A stretch of DNA of 64,000 nt from Paramecium pentaurelia (lineage: Eukaryota > Ciliophora > Oligohymenophorea > Peniculida > Parameciidae). The stretch's first letter is position 1. Each line of letters begins with the position of its first letter. A program made the position numbers and the translations under genes. Under the pieces are notes generated by a model, which worked only from the letters and a program-made list of their open reading frames with translations, was not told the origin of the DNA and did not search any database. Of the stretch, positions 1 through 12,788 are shown one piece after another. The DNA lies in NCBI GenBank assembly GCA_905183005.1, contig CAJJDO010000085.1, positions 66,470 through 130,469 of the forward strand. Direction: 5' to 3'.

Positions 1-261
1 AAATGATATAATTCATAAAATACCAGCTGCATAAGAAGTCTTTAAACTATAATCATGAGATTTAAAAGTATCACTTGTCCAAATGTACAATTTACCCCAT
101 CCATCCTACATTACCTCATGTTTATAGTAACCCCATGCTAAAGCAACAGGTGATTTACCTTCGCTTATTGTGTATTTTCCAAGTCTCTAATCAACTGAAA
201 ACAATGTGCCATCATCACAAAGGCATAAACAAATTAATGCCAATAAATAAATAGCTTTCAT
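1..261 (-). CDS. Phospholipase B-like protein, N-terminal part (runs off the window)
   Basis: The first exon (261 down to 24) encodes 79 residues starting with MKAIYLLALICLCLC, a clear signal peptide, so the product is secreted or lysosomal. The segment with GWGKLYIWTSDTFKS followed by SYAAG matches the N-terminal region of the phospholipase B-like (laminin ancestor, PLBD1/2) family, lysosomal Ntn-hydrolase-fold amidases. The frame then meets TGA, but a GT donor at 23 (GTATTTTATG...) starts an intron that is still open at position 1, as expected just before the family's AAG-E-G segment. The rest lies outside the window. Family assignment rests on a short stretch, so it is probable rather than certain. 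Confidence 0.7.
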
Positions 262-1054
262 TAATATTAATCTATATTGATTTTTTAATTTAAGTTTTAA
301 AGGAAATTTTTATTGAAAATGATGCAATATTTTAAATCATGAATTTTATGTATATTTTATACATAAATAAGTTTAAAAAATATTATAATATGAATTTAGA
401 AATTCACACAGAAAACCAAAAAACATTTTAGTAAAAAGAATCAAATTATTCTTAGAATTCTGAAATAAAAGATTAAGAAAAATTGAATTAATCTATTTAT
501 TTATATATACTAGCATATATCCTTCATAAATGTTATCAAAAAAATATCAGAATTTTAAAAATAAATCAGAAAATCAATAAAAAATTGACAATTTTGAGAT
601 ATGATCAAAAATAAATATAAATTTATAAAAAATAGTCACACATTAATATAAAATATGATTAAAAATAATTAATATACATGTTCTAAGAACTAAGTTAATT
701 AGATATAATAAATTGATTATTCATTTTGAATAGAGGTTAATTTTAATTATAGATTAAATTAAAAAAAATATTTCTTATAATTTATTCTTGAAAATCCAAA
801 TTAAATTACTCATCATCATATTTTTAGAATATTATTGTTAGTTAAAATTGTAAAATAGTTCAATTAATATATTTAATTTGATATATTTCTATTCATATAT
901 TATTGGTGGATAAACTGAAAATTGAAAATTATACAAGAAAGAAAGAAATATTAATTTAACTATCATATATATAATAGAAAACTAAAAATTTAATAAATAT
1001 AATTTATTAATCAAAGTTTGCATATAATATTCTAATTTAGATTCACTGTTTTCG
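262..1054. other. AT-rich stretch without a supported gene
   Basis: Very AT-rich sequence with TGA in all frames at short intervals on both strands and no family signature. I see only the upstream flank of the phospholipase B-like gene and the downstream flank of the helix-turn-helix gene. Confidence 0.5.
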
Positions 1055-1934
1055 TCATTTTTATGACATGATAAATATTTACTATTTCCATAATTTAAGG
1101 ATATTATCTAACTATTATTATATTTAATTTTTTTTTTCCAAATTAAAAATAGCCTATTCATTACCTTAAGTTTCTAAGATTTACGCCTTAAGTTAATCAG
1201 ATAACTGTTAATTGATGTTCTCTTCTTTTTATTTGGTGCTTTCTTACTTTTAATGATTGATATTTTCAGATATAAGTTTATTCTAAATTTCTGTATTCTT
1301 CAATTCATTTTTTATTTAAATTTATTGTTTACCATCTTATTATGTGAGGATGGCTTTACTTTTATTCATATTTTTATGATTTTTGAAATTATTAGATGAA
1401 ACATCATTTTTGCAATTTCCAAATTTCATTTTCTTTTTCATCCAGAAGATTAAATTGTTTGATATTGATTCAATGTCTTGATGAATGAATTATTTAGTGC
1501 ACTCTTATGGATGATGAAATTAATCTTGCTATTTGAAGTTAATAATATTGGGAGATTTAGTTGATGATTCTAGAATCAATACATTGGATGTCGTTTATTA
1601 TTAATAGAGATTCACATCACCTGTTTGGATATCAATTATGACGAGAATTTTGATTCTCTTAAAATATTATTTCTTATTTCTTTTATCCTTTTTCATGCAT
1701 CTTCCTTGTTATTGAAAAGTTTATACAATACCATTAGCAGTAGAATATTTCAAACCATATTTTAACGCTGTCTATAAGATAAAACTTAGAGAATACTTGT
1801 TTAATCGAATTTTCTTGGAAAACTATATCGTAAATCACTTTTTCTCTGATTTCATTACCTATTTTCTAATAAGGTTGTCTAAGAGTATTATGTATGGATT
1901 ATTTCTAATCCTATTAAATCTAGATTTAAGCCAT
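1055..1934 (-). CDS. Helix-turn-helix protein, copy 1 (transposase-HTH-like)
   Basis: 284 residues in two exons; the 25-nt intron (1772-1796, GTATTC...TATAG) sits inside the HTH. Residues about 30-85 read REKVIYDIVFQENSIKQ, then ALKYGLKYSTANGIVQTFQQ, the pattern of a homeodomain-like helix-turn-helix as found at the N terminus of Tc1/mariner-type transposases (my assignment, no search run). The remainder is a Q/N/K-rich tail that stays TGA-free for over 170 codons and could be a coiled coil; no DDE catalytic domain is visible. A paralogue lies at 2972-3495 with the intron at the same place in the HTH, and both share a short hydrophobic block (VIIDIQTGDVNL here). Probably a DNA-binding protein of unknown function in an otherwise gene-poor stretch. 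Confidence 0.72.
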
Positions 1935-2971
1935 ATAATTAATAAATATTAACAGAATACACAAAGCTTTTATTCTTATTTATATTCCAAATCTTATAAT
2001 TTTAAATACATAATTAGATTACGAGTGTTAATAGCAATAAATTTAAAACAAATTATTTAATTTGAATTAAATATATATAAATCATATGAGGATAACTAAA
2101 AAACTAATATTTAATTTAATTACATAATTCATACTTAATCTTAAGATTCATCTTTCTAAATTATCATTACAATAATTATGCTTATTTTGCTATTCAATTA
2201 TTTTTATATAGATACTTATACATTTCTTCATCATAGTAGCCAGAAATCTTTTAAAATACACTATATATTTTGTTTTTTTCCTTTCATTCTAATAAACATA
2301 TTAAAATATTTAAGAAATGTTAATAATTGTTTTTTAGTTATTATTCACAATATCGTTTGTTATATTTGTTTAATACAGGATTATTACAGTTCATAAAACC
2401 TTTTGATAGAGAATTTCACCATTAAAGGAAATTTTCATATTGTCTTAAATACTCTAATTCAGATCAATAACTCAAATAGTTTCTATAAGGATATATTATA
2501 TGATTATTTCAGTTTTTACACATAAAATTGACACTTTATGCAATTGAGACCTATGCAAATGAATATTTCAATTTTTCAGATTATTCCCAAGTTTTCATTT
2601 TTTTTAATATCTGCCAGAATAAAATTAACTTGATAAACATAAGTATAAATAAAAAATAAATCTGTCATTTGAGATAATTTCAATTAAAATCCTTGATGTT
2701 CTCTTCGGAGGGGTGAAATAGACTAAAAATAAATTGATATTAGCTAACAAATAATTTTATAGTCAGTAAGAAAAAATATATTTAGCCTCAGAACATAAAA
2801 GAAAATGTATATAAAGTATAACCTGATAATACTTTAAGAAGATATTAAATAATTATTGAATTAATGATATTAGTGTATATCACAATTCAAATTAAAAAGA
2901 TAATATAAAAAATTATCCTCAAAATTGGAATGATTAAGATTTTTTGTAATTAACTATAAATATAAAATGCT
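1935..2971. other. AT-rich spacer between the two HTH paralogues
   Basis: No supported gene. A hydrophobic standard-code ORF at 2178-2396 has no domain signature and looks like chance. A small island of higher GC lies near 2700-2715. Confidence 0.45.
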
Positions 2972-3495
2972 TCATAAATTTTTCATAATTTGATGTTATT
3001 TTAGTAATTAGGCCTTTAAAAATTCAGAATCATTGCAATTTCTGTAGTTGATTTGATTACAAGGAATTTTACCTAATTTCTAAAAAATAAACTCAGAAGT
3101 TTAAAGTAAATTGCTATATTTAAGTTCCTCTTATAGAGAATTCAAATCATAATAACTTTATTTTGTACTATTTCTTAAGAGAGTAATATTTCCATCCAAG
3201 ACATCTATGATAATACTAACATTCGAGACCATTGATTTTTGTTTACTTAGATTTTATTTGTGTTAATCTAAATTATTGCCTTTATTTTTAAATTTCTTAA
3301 CAATATACTTAGCAGTGGAATATTTTATTTATAGCTTCTGTGCTGCCTTAAAATCAAATAATTAATTACTTATCTCGTTGATAAATTCTCATGTAATACT
3401 AAATTAATTAAAGAGTGCTTTTTTTGGTTGTCTATTCTCTTATGATTTCTACATTTTTATATTGATTTGTTCATCATGAAATTTATGTTAGACAT
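2972..3495 (-). CDS. Helix-turn-helix protein, copy 2 (short paralogue)
   Basis: 166 residues, two exons. The 23-nt intron (GTAATTAATT...TTTTAAG) follows codon LSTRQ and is at the equivalent position to the intron in the copy at 1055-1934. After splicing the protein reads LVLHENLSTRQAAQKLQIK then YSTAKYIVKKFKNKG, a homeodomain-like HTH, followed by VSIIIDVLDGNITL, which aligns with VIIDIQTGDVNL of copy 1. The C-terminal part is L/Q/N-rich and much shorter than in copy 1. Because splice sites, frame and intron position are preserved, it is more likely a living gene than a pseudogene, despite the strong divergence. Confidence 0.66.
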
Positions 3496-4444
3496 AATAA
3501 AAAATAAATTAAAATGAAATTTGAGGAATCAAATATTGAAATTTACATATTATAGAAAATAACTTCTAATACAATTTTTATTAATATTGTTTAACCTGGT
3601 AATTTCTTTATTTAATATAAATATACAATAAAGAGAATGATCGATTTTGTATAAAGTATATTTCCTACAAAATACTCAAGTAGCTAATTTAGAAAATTCA
3701 TATTTAATTTATTTTCATCCATTATTGTGGCTTTATTATTTTCAATTTATTTACTTGATTATACAAATTCTAAATGAAAAATTATAATCACTTTATTGTT
3801 TCCATATTTTAATAGATATTATAGTTATTTTCCTTTATATTATATTATTGAATCAGTAAATTATTAGATCCAAAAAAATATCAATATTTCTTAATAAATC
3901 AAAATGATTTGTAGATAAATTTAGTAAAGATCATTTTTCTAATAAATTAGAGATTGTTTATTTTAAGGTTTCCTAATTATTCTTTCACATCAAATACATT
4001 TTAAATCTTAATAACTATTATTGTAAAAATCCTTCGAAAATTTTTATTGAATACATTATTAATTAAAATAGATGAATTCCTAACTAAATTGTTATTATCT
4101 CAAATAAAGAATATTTATTAAGATATTAATTATAATATTAATCACTCCATTTTTTATTATATAAAAATTAGCAATCAAATGGTCAAATACAATTTAAAAT
4201 ACTAAATTTTTGTTCTTTTTGTAAATATTTAATTGAATAATTTAACATTAGGATATACAATTTAAGCATATTTAATATTAATATTATAATCATTTAAGTA
4301 TGTCTTATAGATATCAAGATATTCAATAAATACTATCTTAAATATGTAAATTACAATAATTAAATGTTTTAAATAAGAAAGTATTATGAATTTCTATATT
4401 GATTCTGAAATAAACTCATCGTTATTATAAAATTTAAAATTAAT
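3496..4444. other. AT-rich spacer, nothing recognised
   Basis: Dense in TGA on both strands; no motif, RNA gene or repeat recognised. Confidence 0.5.
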
Positions 4445-5937
4445 ATGTTCAAACATAAATCAGCTTCATTTCATGATGCAAGTATCGATACTCAATTGAA
4501 ATTTAAACCTCCAAAACCAGAATTAATATCTAATTCAACTAAAAGAAATTCTGAAGTGCTATCTCATGTAAATAATATAATCTCTATGATAGCCTCCAGA
4601 ATTATTAGCCAAACTATATTAAACAAATAGACTTTTAGAATAAAATATAATAAAGTTAAATGAAACTTAATAAAAATTGGCTTAGAAAGAAGAGGAAATA
4701 TTAGATTTGAAATAAAAACTTAGATGCTCAACAAAGGATTTAAACGAAAAGAATGAAAAAATTGCATAATTAACAGAATAATTAAAAGGATTCAAAACAG
4801 ATATGAGAAAAACTACATCTGATAGAGGTAATTAAGAATTACAATAAAAATTGCATCATGTCTCTTAACATAATGAAGCCTTATTTTAAGATTATCAATC
4901 GGTGCTTTTGCAGAATTAAAATTATTAATAGTAAATCATTGAACTTTAAGACTAATTGAATTCAATATCTTATAGATTAAGAGAGTCAGAATAAGCAATA
5001 TAATTAATTAAAGAAACAGAAACAAAAGTTAATTATCTTGAATTGGATGTTGATAGACTAGAAGAAAAATAAAAGAAGTCCTTACCTGGATTGATGAAAT
5101 AGAATCAATAATTGAAAGTCTAATATGAAACAAACATATAACTTCTTAATTGTGGTGTAGATTACATAGCCACTTAATTCTAAAAGTCAATTACAACTTT
5201 AACTAAGCAACTTTAAATGGTTTCAAAATTTTCAAAAAGAAATGTAGTTTTATCAGAAACTTAATTAAATTTTTATGGATTGAATACATTAGCACAATAA
5301 ACAAATTCAAAAAGAGTATAATAAATACTGTAAAAGATGAATATAAGTGAAACACTTTAAAGTTGGTTAGAAGGTATTGTTACATTTCTAATGATAAATT
5401 GTCAGGAAATATTATAAAAAGAAGTTGATAAAAAATTAGATAAATTATCAAGATAAATATAATAAGTTCATGATATAACTATTTAATTAGCTACATCCTA
5501 TGATTTCATGAAGTTTGGCAAAAATGTATTTTATTCTTTTAAATTTAGAAATGTAATAATATGAGTGCTTATAGTCAAAAATCAAATAGTTATTGTTCAA
5601 GATTGTAAGATAAAGAAAATGAAGAATATAGTTAAAATATTAAACTTAAAGATTTCTTGGATTTGGCATTAATGTATAAATCATTTTTATAATCTATTAT
5701 AGTAAATTAGGTGAGCATTTGGCTTAAATTTAATAATTGAATATTGAATTTTAAGTATCAAATTTTTAGAATAAATCTTCAAGAGAATTACAATAAGGTC
5801 TTAAAGAATAATTGCATATGCATGAAAATTTAACAAATTATTTAAAAAAGGAGTTGATTTCTATAAAAAAAGAAATTACTACAAATTCTTAGAGAGGATA
5901 GGTTAAAAAATATAGTTACATGCCAAAAATAATATGA
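4445..5937 (+). CDS. Coiled-coil protein, 461 aa
   Basis: Starts MFKHKSASFHDAS. Removing three introns (4568-4592, 25 nt; 5526-5548, 23 nt; 5711-5769, 59 nt) gives 462 codons ending at TGA 5935. Residues from about 50 onward are L/E/Q/K-rich with heptad-like spacing, that is, long coiled coil, with a less charged segment around CGVDYIATQFQKSI. No catalytic motif. The third intron is unusually long for Paramecium. The following gene starts 28 nt after this stop; a single longer gene joined by an 82-nt intron would also keep frame, so separation of the two is inferred. Possibly a cytoskeletal or basal-body protein; function unknown. Confidence 0.72.
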
Positions 5938-5965
5938 AAAAACATTTTTCTTTAATTAATTATTT

Positions 5966-7312
5966 ATGATAATATAAAATTCTTCACGTTTGGAAGGAAA
6001 ACACATTAAGAATAGTAGAAGTGCTTAAAGACTCACTCCTTCTCATAATCTATATACTGAATCTTCTTATATATCTTAAATCTTGGCTCATTAGTAAAAA
6101 TTAAATGATATTCCAAACTCAAATAAAAGAATATTAAATAATGTCAGTCCTTCAAATTTTAATTATAGGGATGGTAAAATTCTATAAAAAAACTATTTGC
6201 AAAATAAATACTCATTATTATTAGAAGGGAATCATGTTCAAAGAGCTGGTTGGAAAAAATATTTATTAGATGGATTTAAAGAGAAGATTGAAAACATCTT
6301 AAATTAAAACAAGAAAGGTTCAAAGTTATTTAAAATCAAAAGATAATATTTTACTAAAAGTGTTGCTTTGTAACCAACTGTTATTTAAGATGATTATTTA
6401 ACAGTTGATTCATTGATTAAAAAATAAGATCCTTCTTATGATATTGAAGCAGTTTAGGATAAGTTAATATAATAACATAAGCATTATTTAACAAATAAGA
6501 AAAATACTGATTATGATGAGAAGTATGAAAAATAATAATATTGAGATTATAAAACTTAGTAAAGTAATTTGAAATAATAGTAGATAGGATAGAGAAGGAA
6601 GCATTTAAAGTGAAAGTGCCCACAAATTTCTCAACAGCTATGTAAAATTACAATGATTTTTATGATGTGCAACTAGACTCCAAAAATAAATACAATAGTT
6701 TTAAAGCTATTGATTTTAGTAAATTTGAAATAAAATAAAATTTAAAACAATCATATGCTTTAAACTTTTGGGATTAAGGAGAAATTGATGAAGAAATTGA
6801 ATAATAAATACAAACTTGTAGAGTCTCAACTTAAAGAGATTGTAAAGAAGAATTATTGGAAGAGATTAGATACTATTAAGCGACTTAATTAATATAATAA
6901 TTAGAAGATAAACAATTAGTACCAGAAGAACCTAAATAATAAGAGGAAGAATAAATTTAAAAAGAATAAGTTGAATAAAAATAATTGGTTATTGAATAAC
7001 CTAAGGAACTTAAGGAACCTAAAAAAATAAAAAAAAAAAATGTTAGATACAAACAAAAAAAATAATAAAGTATTTGATTAAAATTATTAATCAGAAATAG
7101 TGAAAACTAGTTAATAGAAATTTGATCATAGATTTGTCGATTACATGTTATCATTATAAGATGTTCATGAGGCAGACCTCAATTAATTTAAAGAAAAATA
7201 AGTTGCAGATTATGATTCCTACATATTTTGTGATCCTAATGAAGAAATTGTTTACAAACATCAAATTGATTGGAATTGTTAATTAGAATATTTATTAAGA
7301 GATATTAGCTGA
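5966..7312 (+). CDS. Hypothetical basic/Q-rich protein, about 418 aa
   Basis: Starts MIIQNSSRLEGKHI. Two introns are needed: a clean 25-nt one at 7070-7094, and one between 6523 and 6587 (65 nt, GTATG...GATAG) which restores frame but is very long for this genome; this is the weak point of the model. The protein has a serine/proline-rich start, a middle segment with QRAGWKKYLLDGFKEK, a long E/Q/K-rich stretch (coiled coil or disordered), and a C-terminal FVDYMLSLQDVHEAD...YIFCDPNEEIVYKHQ. No known domain recognised. It may be the continuation of the upstream coiled-coil gene. Confidence 0.6.
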
Positions 7313-7543
7313 ATCGAATATATTCTGCTAAAATTTTCTATATATTTTTGCATTCATTATCAATTATATTATTATTCAAGAATCTTATATCAATAATTTA
7401 AATCATTTATAGAAAATTTTTTAAACTCACTTCAGTTTATTCGGAACCCTTATTTTTCCTATATAAATAAAATTCATATAAAAAAAAGATATTTGACTCA
7501 TAATAAATATATATCATCTTATAATTATTAGCTACAATCACTT

Positions 7544-8300
7544 TCATTACTAACATTTTGGACAAACAAAGTTTAGTAATTTTTTTGCTTTTTCTTTGGT
7601 CAAATCTACACATTTCAGATGGCACCATCCTTAGCATGCCTCACATTATATATACCTTAAAATCTTTAATTATTTAAATTACTTCAAATCTGGATTTGGA
7701 GGTTTTTAACATATGCATGTAGTTGCCCATTCCTCTATTGGAGGTTAAAAAGTTCTATTTATATAAGCCGCTCTCATAAAATAAGTTGTATCATTCATCG
7801 TTTCTAATTTATCAAATTCCTGATAAGTAAGAATAGAAGCTAAACTCACTATGCTTTCAATCTCAATATAGTCATACTCATTTGTCTTGAACACTTCATT
7901 CTCTGAAATATAATCCATATAAGTCATTGGTAAATCTCCCAATTCAAATTTTCTATAATACCATTGAACTTTTATTAAAGGGTAAATTTCATCATTATTA
8001 TCAACAAGCTTGACAATCTTAATGAGTTTAGCAACATAATCTACTCTTCTATCTGCTTTAATACAGAGATTCTAACCAATTTTATAGATAATCCCATCGT
8101 ACTTTAATTTTTTATATGATGTTCTTTAACAATATGTTAAGTATATACCTGCTCTTTTTGTTTTTCTTCAATAGTTTGTAGAGATTGTTATTATCCTTCT
8201 TTTGAATCAAATTTTCAATTTTGCTTTATTAAAGGACGTTGTCTTATTTGTCATCAAGTGATGATGTTCTTGAAATCTTGGGTTCTAAAGAGGCTGACAT
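7544..8300 (-). CDS. BAH-PHD chromatin protein, 243 aa
   Basis: Two exons with a 25-nt intron (8124-8148). Residues about 60-170 form a BAH domain: YDGIIYKIGQNLCIKAD, then YPLIKVQWYYRKFELGDLP, the typical W-Y-R core. A PHD finger follows at the C terminus with all ligands visible: CIC, QCEAC, GWCHLKC and VCPKC (C4-H-C3). The order BAH then PHD, and the small size, resemble the plant SHL/EBS readers, which bind methylated histone H3 tails; what this one binds is inference. Likely nuclear, bound to nucleosomes. It ends convergent with the coiled-coil gene to its left (gap 231 nt). Confidence 0.88.
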
Positions 8301-8851
8301 ACTAATCTTCTTTAGTCTCAATTTAGAAAATAAATATTAAAAAAAATATATAGTATTATATCTTTTTTTATATTATGTATTTCAATATTTTTATTCTTTT
8401 CATCTAGATCTCTTTCTACTAAACTTTACATTTACACAAACAATTAAATTCAAACTTTAGAGGAAAAGCCTTCAGTATAGTATTGGTCAATAATATTTAT
8501 TTTAAATTACATATATATTTCTAAATATAATTTACAAAACAATAATTTAAACTATTGCAAAATTATATTATAAATCCTAAAACATATATGTTCATCTTTA
8601 TCTTTATAATCACTTCAAATCCTACATAATTTAAGATCCTTTTTCTCAAATTTATTTTACTAAGTATTAAAAAGATAAATCTCATAATTATAAGCATAAA
8701 TTATTTATAAGAAGTTCTTCGAGTAAACTTTAAAATATTTTTAAAGAAAATATAAATAAGAATGTTATTTTAAAACTGTTATTATTAATCATAAAAAACA
8801 TATTGTTTCTTATAAAGAAAATTTTTACATAAAGGAATAATTATTGATAGA
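8301..8851. other. AT-rich upstream region, nothing recognised
   Basis: No supported gene or repeat; probably carries the promoter of the BAH-PHD gene at its left edge. Confidence 0.5.
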
Positions 8852-9150
8852 ATGAGTTAATGGCAAAAGCTTTTTAAATTAGAATTAGAAAAAAAATAAT
8901 AAATACTTGCTTATACAATATTGACTAGTAAAAACAGATCTTTTCAAATTTTTTGAAGTAAATAATTGTTTGATACTTAGAAATCCAAGTTTAAATAAAC
9001 TATGAACTTTAAGAAAACTTAAGAAATTCAGAATCATAGATAAATTCCTTAATTCAGAGTATTGATTTTATAATTGATTTTATTGTAATCTAAATCAACA
9101 ATTTTCCTTAATTAAATCTAAATATTTGTTTCCTTATAAACCTATTATGA
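8852..9150 (+). CDS. Possible small gene, 80 aa
   Basis: MSQWQKLFKLELEKKQQ... becomes an 80-residue reading frame if two introns (31 nt with GTAAAA...GAAG and 25 nt with GTTTAA...TTAAG) are removed, both in correct phase. The product is L/I/N-rich with a hydrophobic C terminus. Introns were chosen only because they keep frame, and the AT content makes such solutions easy to find, so this is tentative. No family recognised. Confidence 0.3.
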
Positions 9151-10179
9151 AAATATTGTTTAACTTAAAAAATTTATTTTTCAAATTCATCTGACTTCAA
9201 GAGAATTTTGTAATTAATTATCTAAAGTTAAGTTTATAGTATATTAGAGATTATTTAAATTAAAATGGTTTAAATTAACAATTTTGTAATTGAGATTCTA
9301 AGTTTTTCTTTTTAATGCTTTTTTCTTCTAATATAGTGTGATTTTCTTATAATATATTTATATATAAATATATAAATTATATAATAAAATTCATCATTAT
9401 TTAGTTTTTGGAAGCCAAATTGTCTTCTAATAATTATATTTAATGAAATAAGTATCTAAAAATAGTAATGATTTACATGATTGACAATAAATATCAATAC
9501 AAGATTTTGTGCAATTTAAGTAAGATGGTATGTTTTTGATGAGTAATTTATAGAGGTAATAAATTCATGTATTGATTAACATAAAGGTTAACTTTTTTAA
9601 TAAAAAATCTAAATACATTGACAAAAATTTTTATTCTTATTAGTATTAATTATACAGGTTTTTTTTAATATATGAAAATTAATACTTTCAAATTAATGAA
9701 ATAGTAATTGTAGATTTTATTAAAAGAGTAGGAAATATATAAACTTTACATAGATTGAATTCCTGAGAAGCACTTTGATTAAAGACAGCCTCTAAACTTT
9801 TAATATTTAATATAAGAACAATAAGAACGTATAATTATTTATTCAACAAACTTAATAAAAATTGGTTTCAATGTATCCAATATAATTATTTATGATTATG
9901 TATAATAGGTAAAATACTTAATTAAAATAATTATACAAAATATATTTTGTCATTTTATGATAATTTTTATTATTCTAATTATAAGAACAATGAATAATAA
10001 TTTACTTATTTGTTTCATTTTTATACTATTTCATTAAAAGTTTATAACAACTTCAAAGTTAACAATATTTTAAATAAATAAACTAAATTATTAAAAAGAA
10101 TATTATAAAATTCATACAATATTTTTTTAACAAGAAACATAGTAATTTAAGTATTAGAATAGATTGGTAATGATTAGAT
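9151..10179. other. Gene-poor AT-rich stretch with chance-like open frames
   Basis: A plus frame (about 9002-9482) and a minus frame (about 9057-9842) both lack TGA, but they overlap, lack good starts and give low-complexity I/L/N/Q/F-rich products. I do not call a gene. Confidence 0.4.
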
Positions 10180-10706
10180 ATGTAAGTATTAACTGGATAT
10201 ATTTATAATTAAAAGTAATTAATATAATTAAAAATTACTCTAACTGATAATGCTGCCATAATAAATTATTTATAGATAAGTTAGACATTCCCCTTAAAGT
10301 ATCTATTAAATGAATCATATATAGAAATTTTAAGATAATCCACAATTCTTCCACATCAATAATTAAGAACATCAACTCCTATTAGATAATAAAGATCGTA
10401 CTCTCATTTTGATTAATAACCCTAAAGTAGTATGAAAAAGCAATAAGAAAATTTTGAAAGAGAAAATGATCTATTAAGAGAAAAAGTAAAATAATTGAAG
10501 CAATAGATAGCCAGTCTTGAACAAAATTATTAAAATAATGCAGAAGTATAAAGTTTATTTGATTTTAGATTGAAGAATAATATATAGTTGCTTTAAGAAT
10601 ATTTTAATAATTGAAAATTGAGTCTGAATAATTAAGATTAGAGCTTTCTTATATAAAATAGGAGAACAATCTGCTTAAATCAAAATTAAAACAAATTAAT
10701 TATTGA
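10180..10706 (+). CDS. Small leucine-zipper/coiled-coil protein, about 167 aa
   Basis: After removing a 23-nt intron (10546-10568) the frame runs to TGA at 10704. The C-terminal 70 residues (ERENDLLREKVKQLKQQIASLE, then LRIFQQLKIESEQLRLELSYIK) are a textbook coiled coil. The N-terminal 60 residues are less certain: ATG at 10180 is the first in frame, but GTAAG right after it could be an intron donor, which would move the start. Function unknown. Confidence 0.58.
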
Positions 10707-11036
10707 ATTATTTATTTTCATTTTATTGTTATTTATTAATCAATAATAAAGCATAATTCTCAATAAAAATATTGTAAACTATAAGGAAACAATAAGTAAA
10801 TTTGAAAAAATTTAGAATAATTTTAAATTCTTATTAAGAATATCATAAAACAAATGAAAAAGAACATTTTGAGTAATAAATACCTTTTCATATTTCATGT
10901 AAATTAATAATAAGAAAAAAAGTGTGGTTATAATTATGTTTTATTAATTTATGAAGAGATGAAGAATAATAGTTAAAATTGATTTGTTATATATTATAAG
11001 ATGAAATTGATATATATGTAAATATAAACAATGAAT
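10707..11036. other. Spacer between convergent genes
   Basis: AT-rich, only short frames (for example a 42-codon plus frame near 10855). Nothing supported. Confidence 0.45.
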
Positions 11037-12788
11037 TCATAAAACTGTGTCTTACAAAATAAAGCTATGAATAAAGACTAAATTATTCACAATTTATAAT
11101 CTGCATAATTATTTATATTGTGATTCATAGCTTATTTTTCTTAGAATATTATCAGGGGTTGTAAGTAAATTTAATTTAGCATCCTAGATTTTCACTTACG
11201 ATTTATTTCCTAATTATTTTTGAGTATAAATTAGTAATAACTCTTTAGAATTTTCATCCAATTTAAGAAAAGCTTTTTTAAATTTTGATAAAAGTGTAAA
11301 TATTCCTTAAAGTTGAATTGCTTATTATTCTATAAAAGATGATTTGAAAAATGTGTATATTTCTTAATCTTTTATTTTATCTTAAAGTTAACTTATAATT
11401 AAATAGAGCAATAATTCATTCAATTTTATTTATTCTCCTAAGTATAACACTGATTCTTATAAATTAAGGATTCTGAATATATTTAAATACAAATTGAAGA
11501 ATATATGAAATATTTCAAGGAGAATCATTTCACCAAATAAGATTTAAATATCTAAAAAATCAGGAAAAAAGCTAATTTTATCCTTTTGTTTTGGAGGTGT
11601 TTATTAATTTAATAACTCAATCTATTCTATTGAAGGATCTTAAAATTGAATAATTTAGAGTTCATTTTTTAATGTAGCATTAGTTTATATATTACTTTCT
11701 TAGATTACATATTTAAAATAAGCATCAAATAAAGAGGAATTAATATTTTAATGAAAATTTGAATTTAATAATATAAGCTATTATTCTTCAATCTAAAATG
11801 AAGCCTAAAGAAAATCTTTAAATAAAAATGTCATCCAAATATTATGTTAGTTTTAATGTAACTTTTTAAATAATAGATTTAATAATAAAAATGAAAATTG
11901 CAATACATTTGAATGTTGAAATTGAAAGATTTAGATAGGTGGTATTATTAGATTTTAAATTTATTAAAGTTGAGTATATTATTATTCTAGCTATTTAAGC
12001 CATTAAGGTTAAAAAGTGAGAAAATTGATGGAAAATGCTTATGATACATTTGTTAACATTTAAGTTTGCTTAACTCTATAAAAAGAAGTAATAAATTAAG
12101 AAGAGAATTTCTCATTTTCAAAACTTAATCTATTGTAATATTATTGATCAATAGATAATTAATATAAAGTGTTTTCTTATTATTAGTTATCTTCAAGTGA
12201 GTTTCTTTAATTTTTTAGTTATAAAATTTATGACTATAGAATAGTGATCAATTCAAATTTTTATTGATCAACAAAAGATTTATAAGCATTATAGCTATTT
12301 AACTTTAATTTTTCAGTTTTTTTCAGTAAAAATTTTAATTGTAAGATTTCAACATCAATATTATGACGTTGGTCTTCAAGATTATATAGTTAATCATGAA
12401 ATATAGTTTTTGTTTCATATTCTTTATCAAAAATAGTAGTATTTTCAGGAACCCCTTTATAAATTCTATTTATATCAATATTCATTTTATATTTTTGCTA
12501 ATCATCAAATTCTACATAAGATGATTGATTCAATCTTTTCAGAGTGGATATGTCAACTTTTGAATGCAATCCTCTCATGGTTCCATAATTTTTTAAATTT
12601 TGATGCAATAATTGTATATTTACAGATTATTTTGAGATAGATTCATCTTCAATAAATGAACTTGCATTTGAATTTGAAGAATAATATTCATAAAAACTTT
12701 AATTGTCTAGTAATTCTTGATATCCGTCTTAAATTTCTAAAGAGTCGACTTCACTAGAAGTGCGACCAAGAAAAGTTTTCTTATACAT
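11037..12788 (-). CDS. Large Q-rich coiled-coil protein, 583 aa
   Basis: An uninterrupted 584-codon frame with no TGA from ATG 12788 to TGA 11037, far longer than chance in this composition. Starts MYKKTFLGRTSSEVDSLE; residues about 100-330 contain coiled-coil segments (QLYNLEDQRHNIDVEILQLK, LITILQSQILQLKNQRNSLE), followed by Q/F/L-rich sequence. A few long hydrophobic runs in the middle might be small introns of length divisible by three. No catalytic or targeting motif recognised. Its start faces the 3' end of the Nab2-like gene, same strand, 204 nt away. Confidence 0.72.

Noticed and set aside
5690..5770. Possible unexcised germline IES (TATAGTAA resembles the TAYAGYNR end)
   Set aside because: No matching inverted end was found and a GT-AG intron restores the frame; the other genes show no IES.
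9002..9842. Overlapping TGA-free frames on both strands
   Set aside because: They oppose each other, have low-complexity products and no good starts; TGA-free runs of this size occur by chance at this AT content.
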